DNA of 64,000 bases from positions 1 through 64,000 of the forward strand of contig NKIU01000002.1 in NCBI GenBank assembly GCA_002256245.1. The letters run 5' to 3'. Positions 33,393 to 42,230 of this stretch are shown piece after piece (position 1 is the first letter of the stretch; each line of letters begins with the position of its first letter). Made by a program: the position numbers and the translations under genes. This stretch comes from Pseudorhodobacter sp. PARRP1. GTDB lineage: Bacteria; Pseudomonadota; Alphaproteobacteria; Rhodobacterales; Rhodobacteraceae. Under the pieces are notes generated by a model. The model saw only the letters and a list, made by a program, of their open reading frames with translations, made no database searches and was not told the origin of the DNA.

Positions 33393-35057
33393 ATGACGGC
33401 GGAATATGTGATCATTGGCTCAGGCTCGGCGGGATCGGCGATCGCGTATCGGTTGGCCGAAGCGGGCAAGCGGGTGGTCGTGATCGAGCAGGGCGGCAGC
33501 GATTTCGGCCCGTTCATTCAGATGCCGGCGGCTTTGTCTTACCCGATGAACATGCCGATCTATGACTGGGGCTTTCAGTCGGAACCTGAACCCTATCTGG
33601 GCGGACGCCGTCTGGCCACGCCGCGCGGCAAGGTGATGGGCGGGTCGTCCAGCATCAACGGCATGGTCTATGTGCGCGGCCATGCGCGTGATTATGACAC
33701 GTGGGATCAGATGGGCGCGCAGGGCTGGTCTTATGCCGACGTGCTGCCGTATTTTCAGCGCATGGAAACCTGGCATGGCGAGGCCAATGGCGCGGCATCC
33801 GGAGACCCCGCGTTTCGGGGCTCAAATGGTCCGCTGCATATCTCGCGCGGGCCACGCAAAAACCCGCTATTCGATGCCTTTATCAAGGCGGGCCAGCAGG
33901 CGGGCTATCCGGTGACCGAAGACTATAACGGTCAGGCGCAGGAAGGCTTTGGCGCGATGGAGGCGACGATCTTCAAGGGCGTGCGCTGGTCGGCGGCGAA
34001 TGCCTATCTGCGGCCCGCGTTGAAAACCGGGCTGGTCAAACTGGTGCGCGGCTTTGCCCGCAAGATCGTGATCGAGAATGGCCGCGCGGTGGGGGTGGAA
34101 ATTGAACGCGGTGGCGCGATTGAGGTGATCCGCGCCAGCGCCGAGGTGATCGTGTCGGCCTCGTCGATCAACAGCCCGAAGCTTCTGATGCTGTCGGGGA
34201 TCGGTGATGCGGAAGCGTTGCGGGCGCATGGGATTGAGGTGGTGGCAGATCGACCCGGCGTGGGGGCGAATTTGCAGGATCATCTTGAGATCTACATGCA
34301 GTTTCAGGCCAAGCAGCCGATCACTCTGTTCAGGTATTGGAACCTGTGGGGCAAGGCGCTGATCGGAGCGCAGTGGCTGTTCACCGGCAAGGGCTTGGGG
34401 GCCAGCAACCAGTTCGAATCCTGCGCCTTCATCCGGTCCAAGGCGGGGGTGGAGTATCCGGATATCGAGTATCACTTCCTGCCGATTGCGGTGCGATACG
34501 ATGGCAAAGCTGCGGCCGAGGGGCACGGGTTTCAAGTGCATGTCGGGCCGATGCGGTCGAAGTCGCGCGGGGCTGTGACGCTGCGGTCGGCCGATCCCAA
34601 GGACGCGCCGAAGATTGTGTTCAACTATATGTCTGAGCCCAGCGATTGGGAGGACTTCCGCGCCTGCATCCGGCTGACGCGCGAGATTTTCGCGCAACCT
34701 GCGATGGCCGAGCATGTGAAATCCGAGATTCAACCGGGGCTTTCGGCGCAGACCGATGCGGAGTTGGATGCGTTCTTGAAAGAACATGTGGAAAGCGCCT
34801 ATCATCCTTGCGGCACCTGCCGGATGGGGCGGCGGGACGATCCGCTGGCGGTGGTGGATGAGGAATGTCGGGTGATCGGGGTGGAGGGGCTGCGGGTGGC
34901 TGACAGCTCGATCTTCCCGCAGGTGACAAACGGGAATTTGAACGGGCCGTCGATCATGACGGGCGAGAAGGCGGCGGATCATATTTTGGGGCGCAGGCTG
35001 GCGCGGTCGAATTTGCAGCCGGTGATCAATGAGAACTGGCGGGTGTCGCAACGCTGA
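33393..35057 (+). CDS. betA: Choline dehydrogenase (GMC oxidoreductase)
   Basis: A 554-aa FAD-dependent GMC-family enzyme oxidising choline to betaine aldehyde, usually membrane-associated. It has the FAD-binding [19 protein letters not shown] at 5-23, GMC signature 1 near [19 protein letters not shown] and signature 2 near [15 protein letters not shown]. The C-terminal catalytic region has [10 protein letters not shown] and ending segment [21 protein letters not shown] 33393 is taken because GGAG lies 5 bases upstream and MTAEYVIIG aligns with BetA; ATG 33375 would add six residues. Confidence 0.92.
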   Translation: MTAEYVIIGSGSAGSAIAYRLAEAGKRVVVIEQGGSDFGPFIQMPAALSYPMNMPIYDWGFQSEPEPYLGGRRLATPRGKVMGGSSSINGMVYVRGHARDYDTWDQMGAQGWSYADVLPYFQRMETWHGEANGAASGDPAFRGSNGPLHISRGPRKNPLFDAFIKAGQQAGYPVTEDYNGQAQEGFGAMEATIFKGVRWSAANAYLRPALKTGLVKLVRGFARKIVIENGRAVGVEIERGGAIEVIRASAEVIVSASSINSPKLLMLSGIGDAEALRAHGIEVVADRPGVGANLQDHLEIYMQFQAKQPITLFRYWNLWGKALIGAQWLFTGKGLGASNQFESCAFIRSKAGVEYPDIEYHFLPIAVRYDGKAAAEGHGFQVHVGPMRSKSRGAVTLRSADPKDAPKIVFNYMSEPSDWEDFRACIRLTREIFAQPAMAEHVKSEIQPGLSAQTDAELDAFLKEHVESAYHPCGTCRMGRRDDPLAVVDEECRVIGVEGLRVADSSIFPQVTNGNLNGPSIMTGEKAADHILGRRLARSNLQPVINENWRVSQR

Positions 35058-35074
35058 GGTCCCAACTCGGGACC
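35058..35074. repeat. 17-bp palindromic element, copy 1
   Basis: GGTCCC-AACTC-GGGACC, a 6-bp inverted repeat, begins immediately after the betA stop. An identical 17-mer occurs at 52541-52557. Both are followed by about 40 bp of AT-rich sequence and a TTAA-N7-TTAA box. Confidence 0.75.
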
Positions 35075-35113
35075 AAAAATTGCCATTGAATTACAAGGGC
35101 TTATTTTTCCGAT

Positions 35114-35128
35114 TTAAGACTTTCTTAA
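35114..35128. promoter_or_regulatory. CtrA-type box upstream of the DUF465 gene
   Basis: TTAAGACTTTCTTAA matches TTAA-N7-TTAA. It lies 83 bp before the small YdcH-like gene and 39 bp after the 17-bp palindrome. Confidence 0.55.
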
Positions 35129-35211
35129 TCTTTGGCCGGTTGATCGAGGTCAACGCATCGCCCAAGCGCCGCCCGTAAACTGGGCGGCGTTCGCATCACA
35201 TGGAGAGAGTT

Positions 35212-35448
35212 ATGACACATACACCGCATGGATTGGCCGCGGAATTCCCCGAATTTGCCCTGAAACTTTCGGCGTTGAAGGAGAAGGACGCGCATTTTGC
35301 CAAGTTGGTCGCCGACTATGATGTGGTGAACGGCAAGGTTCACCGGGCCGAGGCGCGGTTGGAGTTGGTGAGCGAGGCCGAGGAGGAAGTGCTGCGTAAG
35401 CAAAGGGCAGCGTTGAAAGATCATATCTGGCTGCATCTGAAGCCCTGA
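35212..35448 (+). CDS. DUF465 / YdcH-family small protein
   Basis: A 78-aa helical, charged protein of the DUF465 family (LAAEFPEFALKLSALKEKDAH ... KVHRAEARLE ... LRKQRAALKDHIWLHLK), a short coiled coil widespread in proteobacteria and of unknown molecular role. ATG 35212 is chosen because GGAGAG lies 5 bases upstream; an ATG 12 bases earlier overlaps that site. A CtrA-type box upstream suggests cell-cycle or motility-linked expression, which is inference. Confidence 0.85.
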   Translation: MTHTPHGLAAEFPEFALKLSALKEKDAHFAKLVADYDVVNGKVHRAEARLELVSEAEEEVLRKQRAALKDHIWLHLKP

Positions 35449-35551
35449 GCCTGTTGACCGCAACGCGGCTGCGGTCTTGGCCGCCATCGAGGCGGCACGC
35501 GACCGCTGCTGCCGCAGCACAGCTCTGCGGCGGCGGGTGGGCGGGACTATT

Positions 35552-35588
35552 GGAGCCTCCGGCGGGGATATTTAAGAACGGGTGACAT
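35552..35588 (+). repeat. Dispersed GGATATTT repeat, copy 2
   Basis: GGAGCCTCCGGCGGGGATAT followed by TTAAGAACGGGTGACATG. It faces copy 3 across about 20 bp, downstream of the DUF465 gene. Confidence 0.6.
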
Positions 35589-35607
35589 GCAAAGCGCGCG
35601 TTTTGGT

Positions 35608-35648
35608 CATCCTCTGTGTGCAAATATCCCCCGCGGAGCGTTCCGCAG
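35608..35648 (-). repeat. Dispersed GGATATTT repeat, copy 3
   Basis: On the minus strand it reads GGGGGATATTTGCACACAGAGG then ATG, directly after the pccR stop. It is oriented toward copy 2. Confidence 0.6.
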
Positions 35649-35650
35649 GG

Positions 35651-37048
35651 TCAGTCTGCGATGTCGTAGGGCAGCAGGCCGCGACGGTCGGGATCGACTT
35701 TCAGGCGACGTTCCAGCGGGGGCACCGAGCGTTGGTGGCAATCGCGGCGCTCGCAGATCCGGCAGGAGATGCCGATCGGCTCGAACCGGCCTTTAAGGTC
35801 GAGGCCATCGGAATAGACGAGACTGGAGGCGTGGCTGATCTCGCAGCCCAGACCGATGGCGTAGCGGCGGACGGGGGCGGCGTAGGCTCCGCCGGGTTTT
35901 GAGACATCACGCGCGAGGCACAGATAGCGCACGCCATCCGGGGTTTCGGCCAGTTGGCGCAGGAAATGGCCGGGGGTTTCAAAGGCGCGGTGGACGTTCC
36001 ACAGCGGGCAAGCGCCGCCGAAGCGCGCAAATTGCAGGCGTGTGGCCGAGTGGCGTTTGGTGATCGTGCCCGCCTGATCGACGCGGACGAAAAAGAACGG
36101 GATGCCCTTGGCACCGGGGCGTTGCAGGGTGGACAAGCGGTGCGCGACCTGTTCGATGGAGGCGCCGAACAGATCGGCGAGACGCTCAAGATCGTGGCGG
36201 GTTTCTTGCGCTGCGGCAAGGAAGGCGCGGTAGGGCATCAGGGCGGCGCCGGCGAAATAGTTCGCCATGCCGATTTTGGCGATGTCGCGGGCTTCCGTGG
36301 TCTGGAAGCGGGCCAGATCAAGGCTGGCTTCAATCAGCTCGTTCTGGGTTTGCAGGGCAACCTGATAAAGCAGTTGGAAGCGCTGGGTCGGGGCTGCGGC
36401 GCGGGCCGACAGGGCAAGCGCGCGGGCGGTGGGATCAAACTGGCGCAACGGGCCGGTGTTCGAAAACTGCACATGGATGCTACGCTTTTCCAGTGCCTCA
36501 GTTGCGATGATAAGCGCGTCTTTTCCGGGGCCTGCGGCGGATATGAAATGTTCTGCGGCCCGGTCGAGCGCATCGACGTAATTGTCGCAATAGTGAAAGA
36601 AGTCGCGCACCTCCTCCCACGGGCTGGCGCGCAGGGCGGTGTCTTCGCGCCCCAAGGCTTCGTCCAGCGAGGCGAGGCGCTCGTGACTTTGGCGGTAGGC
36701 GCGGTGCAGATCGAGGAAGGCGCGGGCGAGGGCTGGGGCATTGGAGGCGGCAAGGCGCAGATCGGCAAGCGGGGGGGCGGTTTTGGCAAACACCGGGTCG
36801 GCCAAGGCCTCGCGCATGTCGGAGACCAAACGCTCGCCTTCGCCTGCGTTGAGTTCGGTGACATCAAGGCCGAATTCCTGCGCCAGCGCCAGCACCACGG
36901 TGGCGGAAACCGGGCGGTGGTTGTTTTCCATCTGGTTGAGATAGGGCAGCGAGACGCCGAGTTTGTCAGCAAAGCTGCGCTGGGTCAGGCTGAGACGGCC
37001 GCGCAACTCGCGCAGTTTTGCCCCGGCATAGAGTTTCTGGATGGCCAT
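35651..37048 (-). CDS. pccR: Short-chain fatty acyl-CoA regulator PccR (ScfR family)
   Basis: A 465-aa XRE-type regulator. The N-terminal helix-turn-helix (LSLTQRSFADKLGVSLPYLN then QMENNHRPVS, about 19-48) is followed by a long IrrE-like/DUF2083 sensor region. A cysteine-rich C-terminus ends CRICERRDCHQRSVPP. This matches PccR of Rhodobacter sphaeroides, which activates propionyl-CoA carboxylase and methylmalonyl-CoA mutase and binds TTTGCAAA repeats. Two TTTGCAAA sites lie just upstream of its own start and TTTGCA repeats precede pccB about 2.4 kb away, so autoregulation and pcc control are both supported. Confidence 0.9.
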   Translation of the reverse strand: MAIQKLYAGAKLRELRGRLSLTQRSFADKLGVSLPYLNQMENNHRPVSATVVLALAQEFGLDVTELNAGEGERLVSDMREALADPVFAKTAPPLADLRLAASNAPALARAFLDLHRAYRQSHERLASLDEALGREDTALRASPWEEVRDFFHYCDNYVDALDRAAEHFISAAGPGKDALIIATEALEKRSIHVQFSNTGPLRQFDPTARALALSARAAAPTQRFQLLYQVALQTQNELIEASLDLARFQTTEARDIAKIGMANYFAGAALMPYRAFLAAAQETRHDLERLADLFGASIEQVAHRLSTLQRPGAKGIPFFFVRVDQAGTITKRHSATRLQFARFGGACPLWNVHRAFETPGHFLRQLAETPDGVRYLCLARDVSKPGGAYAAPVRRYAIGLGCEISHASSLVYSDGLDLKGRFEPIGISCRICERRDCHQRSVPPLERRLKVDPDRRGLLPYDIAD

Positions 37049-37058
37049 CGCACCCTCC

Positions 37059-37087
37059 TTTGCAAAGCGCAGGGTAGGCTTTGCAAA
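37059..37087. promoter_or_regulatory. PccR operator pair upstream of pccR
   Basis: Two perfect TTTGCAAA palindromes at 37059-37066 and 37080-37087, 21 bp apart centre to centre. TTTGCAAA is the reported PccR half-site (published spacing 4 bases; 13 here). Confidence 0.8.
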
Positions 37088-37096
37088 CTGGGGTGG

Positions 37097-38314
37097 TCAA
37101 GCCGCAATCCCCAAGGCGCGGGCGCGGCGGATCACCGCAAGGATGCAGACGGTTGACAGCACCGAGGAGGCCAGCATCAGCAGCACCAGCGGCATTTCGG
37201 TGGAGCCGGGGGGCAAGACGGCCCCGGCGAGTGCGGCAAGGCCCGCGCCGCCGCCGACCATGATCGCGCCGCCAAGGCCCGAGGCGGTGCCGGCAAGCTC
37301 GGGGCGCACCGACAGGATGCCCGCGTTGGCCGAGGGCAGGGCAACGCCGTTGCCAAGCCCCATGGTCAGGGTCAGGCCGAAGAACATGCCCGCACTGGAC
37401 AGGCCCGCGGCGGTCAGCAGCGCCAGCGCGCCAAGGCCGAGTGTAGTGATGGTGGTGCCGATCAGCACCATTTTGTTCATCCCCATGCGCGCCGAATAGC
37501 GGCCCGCAAAGAAATTTCCGGCCATGTAACCCACTGCGGTGATGGCAAAAAGTTGGCCGATGCGCGACGAGGTCAGGTGATAAACCTTGGTGCCGACATA
37601 GGGCGCGCCGCCGAGATAGGCGTAAAAACAGCCCGAGGAAAACGCCGCAGCCCCACAATAGCCCCAGAAGCGGCGGGATTTCAGCAGGGCGGGGTAGGTT
37701 CTCAGTTGCTCGCGGAACGACAGGCGTTGCAGGGTTGCGGTCTCTCCCAGATCGGCCCAGCACAGCGCGGTGACGACGACGCCCAGCCCCAAGAGCAGGC
37801 CGAAATTGGCTTGCCAGCCGAACCATTCGTCAAGGTAGCCGCCGATCACCGGGCCGATCATCGGCACCAGGCTCATCCCCATGGTGACGTAGCCGATCAT
37901 CGAGGCGGCCTCGGCATCCGATACCATGTCGCGCACCACCGCGCGCGACAGCACGATGCCCGCGGCCACCACGGCTTGGGCCATGCGGAAGATCAGGAAG
38001 GCGGTGGCGTTGGGGGCGGTGAGGGTGCCGACGGTGGCGATCAGGAACAGCACAAGGGCCGCAAGGACGACATTGCGGCGGCCGTAGCGGTCGGAGATCG
38101 GGCCGATCAGGATTTGCAGCACCGCCGACAGCGCAAGGTAAAGCGCTACCGAGAGTTGCATGAGCGCGTAGGGGGCGTCGAAATACGCGGCCATGCCGGG
38201 CAGCGAGGGCAGGAAGATGTTCATCGTCAGCGCCGAGAGGCCTGCAAGCAGGGTCAGCGTGACGATTTTCGGCGGGGTGTGGCGGTTGAGGAAGATCGCC
38301 TTGGCGTGGGGCAT
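37097..38314 (-). CDS. Bcr/CflA-family MFS drug efflux transporter
   Basis: A 405-aa 12-TM major facilitator of the Bcr/CflA (DHA1) family. It has SDRYGRRNVVL (motif A), SRAVVRDMVSDAEAASMIGYV and PMIGPVIGGYLDEWFGW (motif C-like). These pumps export drugs such as bicyclomycin or chloramphenicol, or amino-acid derivatives. ATG 38314 (MPHAKAIFLN) is chosen; a much longer upstream frame is unlikely coding. It is 48 bp upstream of pccR and in the same direction, close to the PccR operator, which could therefore also lie in its 3' region. Confidence 0.87.
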   Translation of the reverse strand: MPHAKAIFLNRHTPPKIVTLTLLAGLSALTMNIFLPSLPGMAAYFDAPYALMQLSVALYLALSAVLQILIGPISDRYGRRNVVLAALVLFLIATVGTLTAPNATAFLIFRMAQAVVAAGIVLSRAVVRDMVSDAEAASMIGYVTMGMSLVPMIGPVIGGYLDEWFGWQANFGLLLGLGVVVTALCWADLGETATLQRLSFREQLRTYPALLKSRRFWGYCGAAAFSSGCFYAYLGGAPYVGTKVYHLTSSRIGQLFAITAVGYMAGNFFAGRYSARMGMNKMVLIGTTITTLGLGALALLTAAGLSSAGMFFGLTLTMGLGNGVALPSANAGILSVRPELAGTASGLGGAIMVGGGAGLAALAGAVLPPGSTEMPLVLLMLASSVLSTVCILAVIRRARALGIAA

Positions 38315-38350
38315 TGCATGGCCTTGATGCGGCGCGCAGGCTTTGAGGGG

Positions 38351-38386
38351 GGAGCCTCCGGCGGGGATATTTAAGCAGAGAGGATG
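38351..38386 (+). repeat. Dispersed GGATATTT repeat, copy 4
   Basis: GGAGCCTCCGGCGGGGATAT followed by TTAAGCAGAGAGGATG. It lies between two minus-strand genes, antisense to them. Confidence 0.6.
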
Positions 38387-38411
38387 GGCTTGGCGCGGGT
38401 TTGGGGCGGGG

Positions 38412-38765
38412 TCAGGACCATTTATGGAAGATGAAGAAGGCACCCAGAGCGATGAACGCAAAGCCCAAGGCGTGGTTCCAGGTGAGCGGCTCTTTCAGGT
38501 AGAACACGGAAAACACGGCGAAAACCGAGAGGGTGATCACCTCTTGAATCGTTTTCAGTTGCGCGCCGTTGTAGATCGAGGAGCCGATGCGGTTGGCGGG
38601 CACCATCAGGCAATATTCAAAGAACGCAATTCCCCACGAGATGAAGATCACGGTGATCAGCGCGGTGGATTTGTGTTTGAGGTGGCCATACCAGGCGAAG
38701 GTCATGAAGACGTTGGACAGGGTCAAAAGGCCGATGGTGACGAGGGGGACGGGAAGGGTTGGCAT
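38412..38765 (-). CDS. DUF486/DMT-family small membrane protein
   Basis: A 117-aa protein with four hydrophobic helices, typical of the DUF486 branch of the drug/metabolite transporter superfamily. It contains NVFMTFAWYGHLK, ISWGIAFFEYCLMVPANRIG and QLKTIQEVITLSVFAVFSV. Function is unknown; size suggests dimer formation as in SMR transporters. ATG 38765 gives a normal length. The gene starts about 200 bp from the divergent SleB-like gene. Confidence 0.85.
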   Translation of the reverse strand: MPTLPVPLVTIGLLTLSNVFMTFAWYGHLKHKSTALITVIFISWGIAFFEYCLMVPANRIGSSIYNGAQLKTIQEVITLSVFAVFSVFYLKEPLTWNHALGFAFIALGAFFIFHKWS

Positions 38766-38962
38766 GGGGGCTCTGCTGCAAATTATGCGGGTTCGCGGGG
38801 TATATAGGACAAAACCCAGCTTTGCCATCAAGGACGATGGTGGCGCGCGGCGCCGGGTTTGCGCAACGACGCGCCGGGTTTGGCGGGGCTGCAAGGGAAT
38901 CGCTGCAAAGGAGCGTATTTTGCGGTAGCATGACAAAAAAATAAACGAGCAGGACTGACAAC

Positions 38963-39457
38963 ATGACCCAAATCCGAACCGCGCGGCGCCTTTTGGGTGC
39001 CGGTTTCGCGCTGGCCTTGCTGGCAAGCTGTGGGCACAGCGAACTTGAGTGTATGGAGCGGGCGATGTATTTCGAATCCAACCGCTCAAGCCGCGATGGT
39101 ATGGTGGCGGTGGGCAGCGTGGTGATGAACCGGGTCGAGTCGGGGCAATATCCGCGCAGCGTGTGTGGTGTGGTGGGGCAGCGCAATCAGTTTGCGCCCG
39201 GCGTGATGCGCAAGCGTATGGACACCCGCACCGCGCCCTATCTGCGCGATGCCGCGAAATCGGTGCTGCAGGGCGAGCGGCACCCGCTGATCGGCGATGC
39301 GAAATTCTTTCACACCGCGACCTACAAGGCGGGCTACAACAACATGCAATATGTGCTGACCACCGGCGGCAACGCGTTTTACGAGCGGGTTGACCCCAAT
39401 ACGGTGACGCAGCCTTTGCCGTTGCCGCCGATTGAGGGCATCACCGGGCCACAATAA
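38963..39457 (+). CDS. SleB/CwlJ-family cell wall hydrolase, predicted lipoprotein
   Basis: A 164-aa protein with a lipoprotein signal peptide (lipobox LLASC, Cys23) and a Hydrolase_2 domain. It has ERAMYFESNRS with the catalytic glutamate, GMVAVGSVVMNRV, FAPGVMRKR and GDAKFFHTATYKAGY. Family members are lytic transglycosylase- or amidase-like peptidoglycan hydrolases. Outer-membrane anchoring is predicted. The stop lies at the edge of the TTTGCA cluster of pccB. Confidence 0.85.
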   Translation: MTQIRTARRLLGAGFALALLASCGHSELECMERAMYFESNRSSRDGMVAVGSVVMNRVESGQYPRSVCGVVGQRNQFAPGVMRKRMDTRTAPYLRDAAKSVLQGERHPLIGDAKFFHTATYKAGYNNMQYVLTTGGNAFYERVDPNTVTQPLPLPPIEGITGPQ

Positions 39458-39504
39458 TTTGCAGGTTTGCAATTTGCATTCCCTCCACTTCGCTTGATTT
39501 GCAT
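39458..39504. promoter_or_regulatory. TTTGCA repeat cluster upstream of pccB (PccR sites)
   Basis: TTTGCA occurs four times (39458, 39466, 39473, 39498) within 47 bp, ending about 70 bp before pccB. This fits binding by PccR, whose gene is nearby and carries perfect TTTGCAAA copies. Confidence 0.7.
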
Positions 39505-39574
39505 ATTTTCGATGTTGTGCTTCCCGTGCCCGGTGCCGGGCGTTATGCTGACGGCGTTCGAGGGGGAGCATGCC

Positions 39575-41101
39575 ATGAAAGACATCCTGCAACAGTTGGA
39601 GGCACGCCGCGCTGTGGCCCGTCAGGGCGGTGGCCAGCGCCGGATTGATGCGCAGCACGCCAAGGGCAAGCTGACCGCGCGCGAGCGGATTGAATTGCTG
39701 CTGGATGAGGGCAGTTTCGAAGAATTCGACATGTTTGTGGCCCACCGCTGCACCGATTTCGGCATGGAAGCAGACCGTCCGGCAGGGGATGGGGTTGTTA
39801 CCGGCTGGGGCACGGTGAACGGGCGGATGGTCTATGTGTTTTCGCAGGACTTCACGGTGTTTGGCGGATCACTCTCGGAGACCCATGCGCAAAAGATCTG
39901 CAAGATCATGGACATGGCGATGCAAAACGGCGCGCCGGTGATCGGGTTGAACGATTCTGGGGGCGCGCGGATTCAGGAAGGTGTGGCCTCGCTTGCGGGC
40001 TATGCCGAGGTGTTTCAGCGCAATGTGATGGCGAGCGGTGTCGTGCCGCAGATTTCGGTGATCATGGGGCCTTGCGCGGGCGGGGCGGTCTATTCGCCCG
40101 CGATGACGGACTTTATCTTTATGGTGAAGGACAGCTCTTACATGTTCGTGACCGGGCCGGATGTGGTGAAAACCGTTACCAATGAGGTGGTGACGGCGGA
40201 GGAACTCGGCGGGGCTTCGACGCATACTAAGAAGTCGAGCGTTGCGGATGGCGCGTTTGAAAATGATGTCGAGGCTTTGGCCGAAGTGCGCCGCTTGGTG
40301 GATTTCTTGCCGCTGAACAATCGGCAAAAGGCGCCAGTGCGGCCGTTCTTTGATGATCCGGCGCGGCTGGAGGCCAGCCTTGATACGCTGATCCCGGAAA
40401 ACCCGAACCAGCCCTATGACATGAAAGAGCTGATCGAGAAGCTGGCCGATGAGGGCGATTTCTTTGAAATCCAACGCGATTTTGCGGCCAATATCATCAC
40501 CGGGTTTGTGCGGATTGAGGGCCAATCGGTGGGGGTTGTCGCCAATCAGCCGATGGTTTTGGCGGGGTGTCTGGATATTGACAGCTCGCGCAAGGCCGCG
40601 CGGTTCGTGCGGTTTTGCGATGCGTTTGAAATTCCGATCCTGACGCTGGTGGATGTGCCGGGGTTCTTGCCGGGGGTGGCGCAGGAACTCGGCGGCGTGA
40701 TCAAGCACGGTGCCAAGCTGCTGTTTGCCTATGGCGAGGCGACCGTGCCGAAGGTGACGGTGATCACCCGTAAGGCTTACGGCGGGGCCTATGATGTGAT
40801 GTCATCCAAGCACTTGCGCGGTGATTTCAACTATGCCTGGCCGACCGCCGAGATTGCGGTGATGGGGGCGAAAGGGGCGACTGAGATCATCCATCGTGGC
40901 AAATCGCCCGAGGAGATCGCGCGGCTGACGAAAGAATATGAAGACCGTTTCGCCAATCCGTTCGTGGCCGCCGAAAAGGGCTTTATCGACGAAGTGATCA
41001 TGCCGCACTCGACCCGTCGCCGCATTGCACGGGCATTTGCCAGCTTGCGCGGTAAGAAGCTGGCGAACCCGTGGAAAAAGCACGATAACATTCCGCTGTG
41101 A
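39575..41101 (+). CDS. pccB: Propionyl-CoA carboxylase beta subunit
   Basis: A 508-aa carboxyltransferase subunit that carboxylates propionyl-CoA to (S)-methylmalonyl-CoA using the biotin carried by PccA. It contains [59 protein letters not shown] and [12 protein letters not shown] (C-terminal crotonase half). ATG 39575 follows GGGGGAG. It is separated from pccA by about 2.2 kb containing several small genes. Confidence 0.96.
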   Translation: MKDILQQLEARRAVARQGGGQRRIDAQHAKGKLTARERIELLLDEGSFEEFDMFVAHRCTDFGMEADRPAGDGVVTGWGTVNGRMVYVFSQDFTVFGGSLSETHAQKICKIMDMAMQNGAPVIGLNDSGGARIQEGVASLAGYAEVFQRNVMASGVVPQISVIMGPCAGGAVYSPAMTDFIFMVKDSSYMFVTGPDVVKTVTNEVVTAEELGGASTHTKKSSVADGAFENDVEALAEVRRLVDFLPLNNRQKAPVRPFFDDPARLEASLDTLIPENPNQPYDMKELIEKLADEGDFFEIQRDFAANIITGFVRIEGQSVGVVANQPMVLAGCLDIDSSRKAARFVRFCDAFEIPILTLVDVPGFLPGVAQELGGVIKHGAKLLFAYGEATVPKVTVITRKAYGGAYDVMSSKHLRGDFNYAWPTAEIAVMGAKGATEIIHRGKSPEEIARLTKEYEDRFANPFVAAEKGFIDEVIMPHSTRRRIARAFASLRGKKLANPWKKHDNIPL

Positions 41102-41149
41102 CCTTTGGAGAACAGCAATGCGTGTGGGCAACGGAAAAGCGGGGCGGCG

Positions 41150-41524
41150 ATGACCGATCCGAACACAACTGAAAGCGCGGAAGGCATTCTGGTGCCGGTG
41201 CCGTCAGGCCAAGAGGTGCGGTTTATCGACGTTGTGATGAACGCGCCGGGGCCTGATGGTTTGACCGCCCGGTTCCGCTTTGTGGCACCCGCGATCGCCA
41301 AAGACGGCGGCACAGTGGGTTTTGACGTGGCCGCAGGCGATATGGAACATCTGTGCAACATATTCGCGCTGCCGCGGATCGCCGGAACCGGCCCTGCGCC
41401 CAGCCAGATTGTGATCTCACTTTCCGACCGCGATGTGCCGTTTGGCGAAGCTGCTCCCGAGGCCACTCAATTCTTTGAGGCGTATCGCATCGAAGGCGAC
41501 GCCTGTATATGGGAGGCTTTTTGA
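41150..41524 (+). CDS. Uncharacterised protein of the pcc region (DUF6497-like)
   Basis: A 124-aa protein (MTDPNTTESAEGILVPVPSG at the start), beta-rich with a conserved-looking central part (FVAPAIAKDGGTVGFDVAAG and SQIVISLSDRDVPFGE). It resembles a Rhodobacteraceae family of unknown function found beside pccB. It lies 48 bp after pccB. An 11-codon frame (41118-41153) with a better ribosome site (TTTGGAG) ends on ATGA over its start, so translation may be coupled. No enzymatic motif is seen. Confidence 0.7.
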   Translation: MTDPNTTESAEGILVPVPSGQEVRFIDVVMNAPGPDGLTARFRFVAPAIAKDGGTVGFDVAAGDMEHLCNIFALPRIAGTGPAPSQIVISLSDRDVPFGEAAPEATQFFEAYRIEGDACIWEAF

Positions 41525-41726
41525 TGAAAGCACAAAATCTAGCGCATAGCGCCCCGCTGCAACCCATGGCTGATGTAGCCTTGCCACAGCTTTGGGCATT
41601 TGGTGAATTTTCGTGTCAATTCCGCAGTTTATCGGCTAGTGTTAAAGTTGACCGAACCCAAGCGGTCATTCCTTCGCAGAAGGGGGCGGCACAAAGCACG
41701 CCTCCCGTAGAAAAATGGAGTCGAGG

Positions 41727-41867
41727 ATGTCGAGCACTAAAGTTACCGTTCTGGCCGTTTGCCTTGCCGCGTTCGTGGCTGGCTGCGCCAAGAAAGCCGA
41801 AGACGTGGTTTACGTGGACCAACCGGCTGTCACGACCGAGCCGACCTACACCGGCAAATACAAGTAA
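41727..41867 (+). CDS. Small lipoprotein with TYTGKYK tail, copy 1 (46 aa)
   Basis: The sequence starts MSSTKVTVLAVCLAAFVAGC; the hydrophobic segment and lipobox VAGC (Cys20) make a classical lipoprotein signal, giving a mature peptide of only 27 residues ending EPTYTGKYK. GGAG lies 7-10 bases before ATG 41727. A strong terminator follows. A paralogue with the same tail is encoded 170 bp downstream. Function unknown. Confidence 0.75.
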   Translation: MSSTKVTVLAVCLAAFVAGCAKKAEDVVYVDQPAVTTEPTYTGKYK

Positions 41868-41874
41868 CAGCATC

Positions 41875-41913
41875 GGGCGGGCTTTGGGCCTGATGGCCCG
41901 GCCCGCCCTTTTT
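41875..41913 (+). terminator. Terminator after mini-lipoprotein 1
   Basis: GGGCGGGC (41875-41882) pairs with GCCCGCCC (41901-41908), with an inner GGGCC/GGCCC stem, followed by TTTTT. Confidence 0.85.
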
Positions 41914-42038
41914 CTATCTGCGGCAAGGGCTTACCTGTCATCGGCAACAACTGACCGAAGCCTTGCAAACCACTTTGCACTTGGTTCGGCCAGCACCTAT
42001 GGTGCGGGCAAGATCAACGCTGCAAACTGGAGTATCCC

Positions 42039-42170
42039 ATGCGTTCCGCAACCATCCTCGCCTTCGTCGCACTTTCCGCTTTCGCGGCTTGCGCCAAAAA
42101 AGAAGCCCCAATGGAGCCTGCACCGGCCCCGGTTTCTGTCGAGCCCACCTATACCGGCAAATATAAGTAA
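42039..42170 (+). CDS. Small lipoprotein with TYTGKYK tail, copy 2 (43 aa)
   Basis: MRSATILAFVALSAFAACAK, with a lipobox-like FAAC (Cys18), then a Pro-rich linker and the tail EPTYTGKYK, identical to copy 1. The mature part is about 26 residues. GGAG lies 7 bases before ATG 42039. A GC hairpin follows the stop. The repeated gene-plus-terminator layout indicates a local duplication. Function unknown. Confidence 0.75.
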   Translation: MRSATILAFVALSAFAACAKKEAPMEPAPAPVSVEPTYTGKYK

Positions 42171-42178
42171 TCGCTTCG

Positions 42179-42201
42179 GGCGGGGTTTCGGCCCCGCCTT
42201 T
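42179..42201 (+). terminator. Hairpin after mini-lipoprotein 2
   Basis: GGCGGGG (42179-42185) pairs with CCCCGCC (42192-42198), followed by TTT. Confidence 0.6.
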
Positions 42202-42230
42202 GCCACCACCTCGGCGCATGAGGTGGCATC

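Noticed and set aside
34405-34435. TTCGAATCC sequence resembling a tRNA T-loop
   Set aside because: It lies within the conserved betA coding sequence and no cloverleaf can be formed around it. No tRNA was found anywhere in the window.
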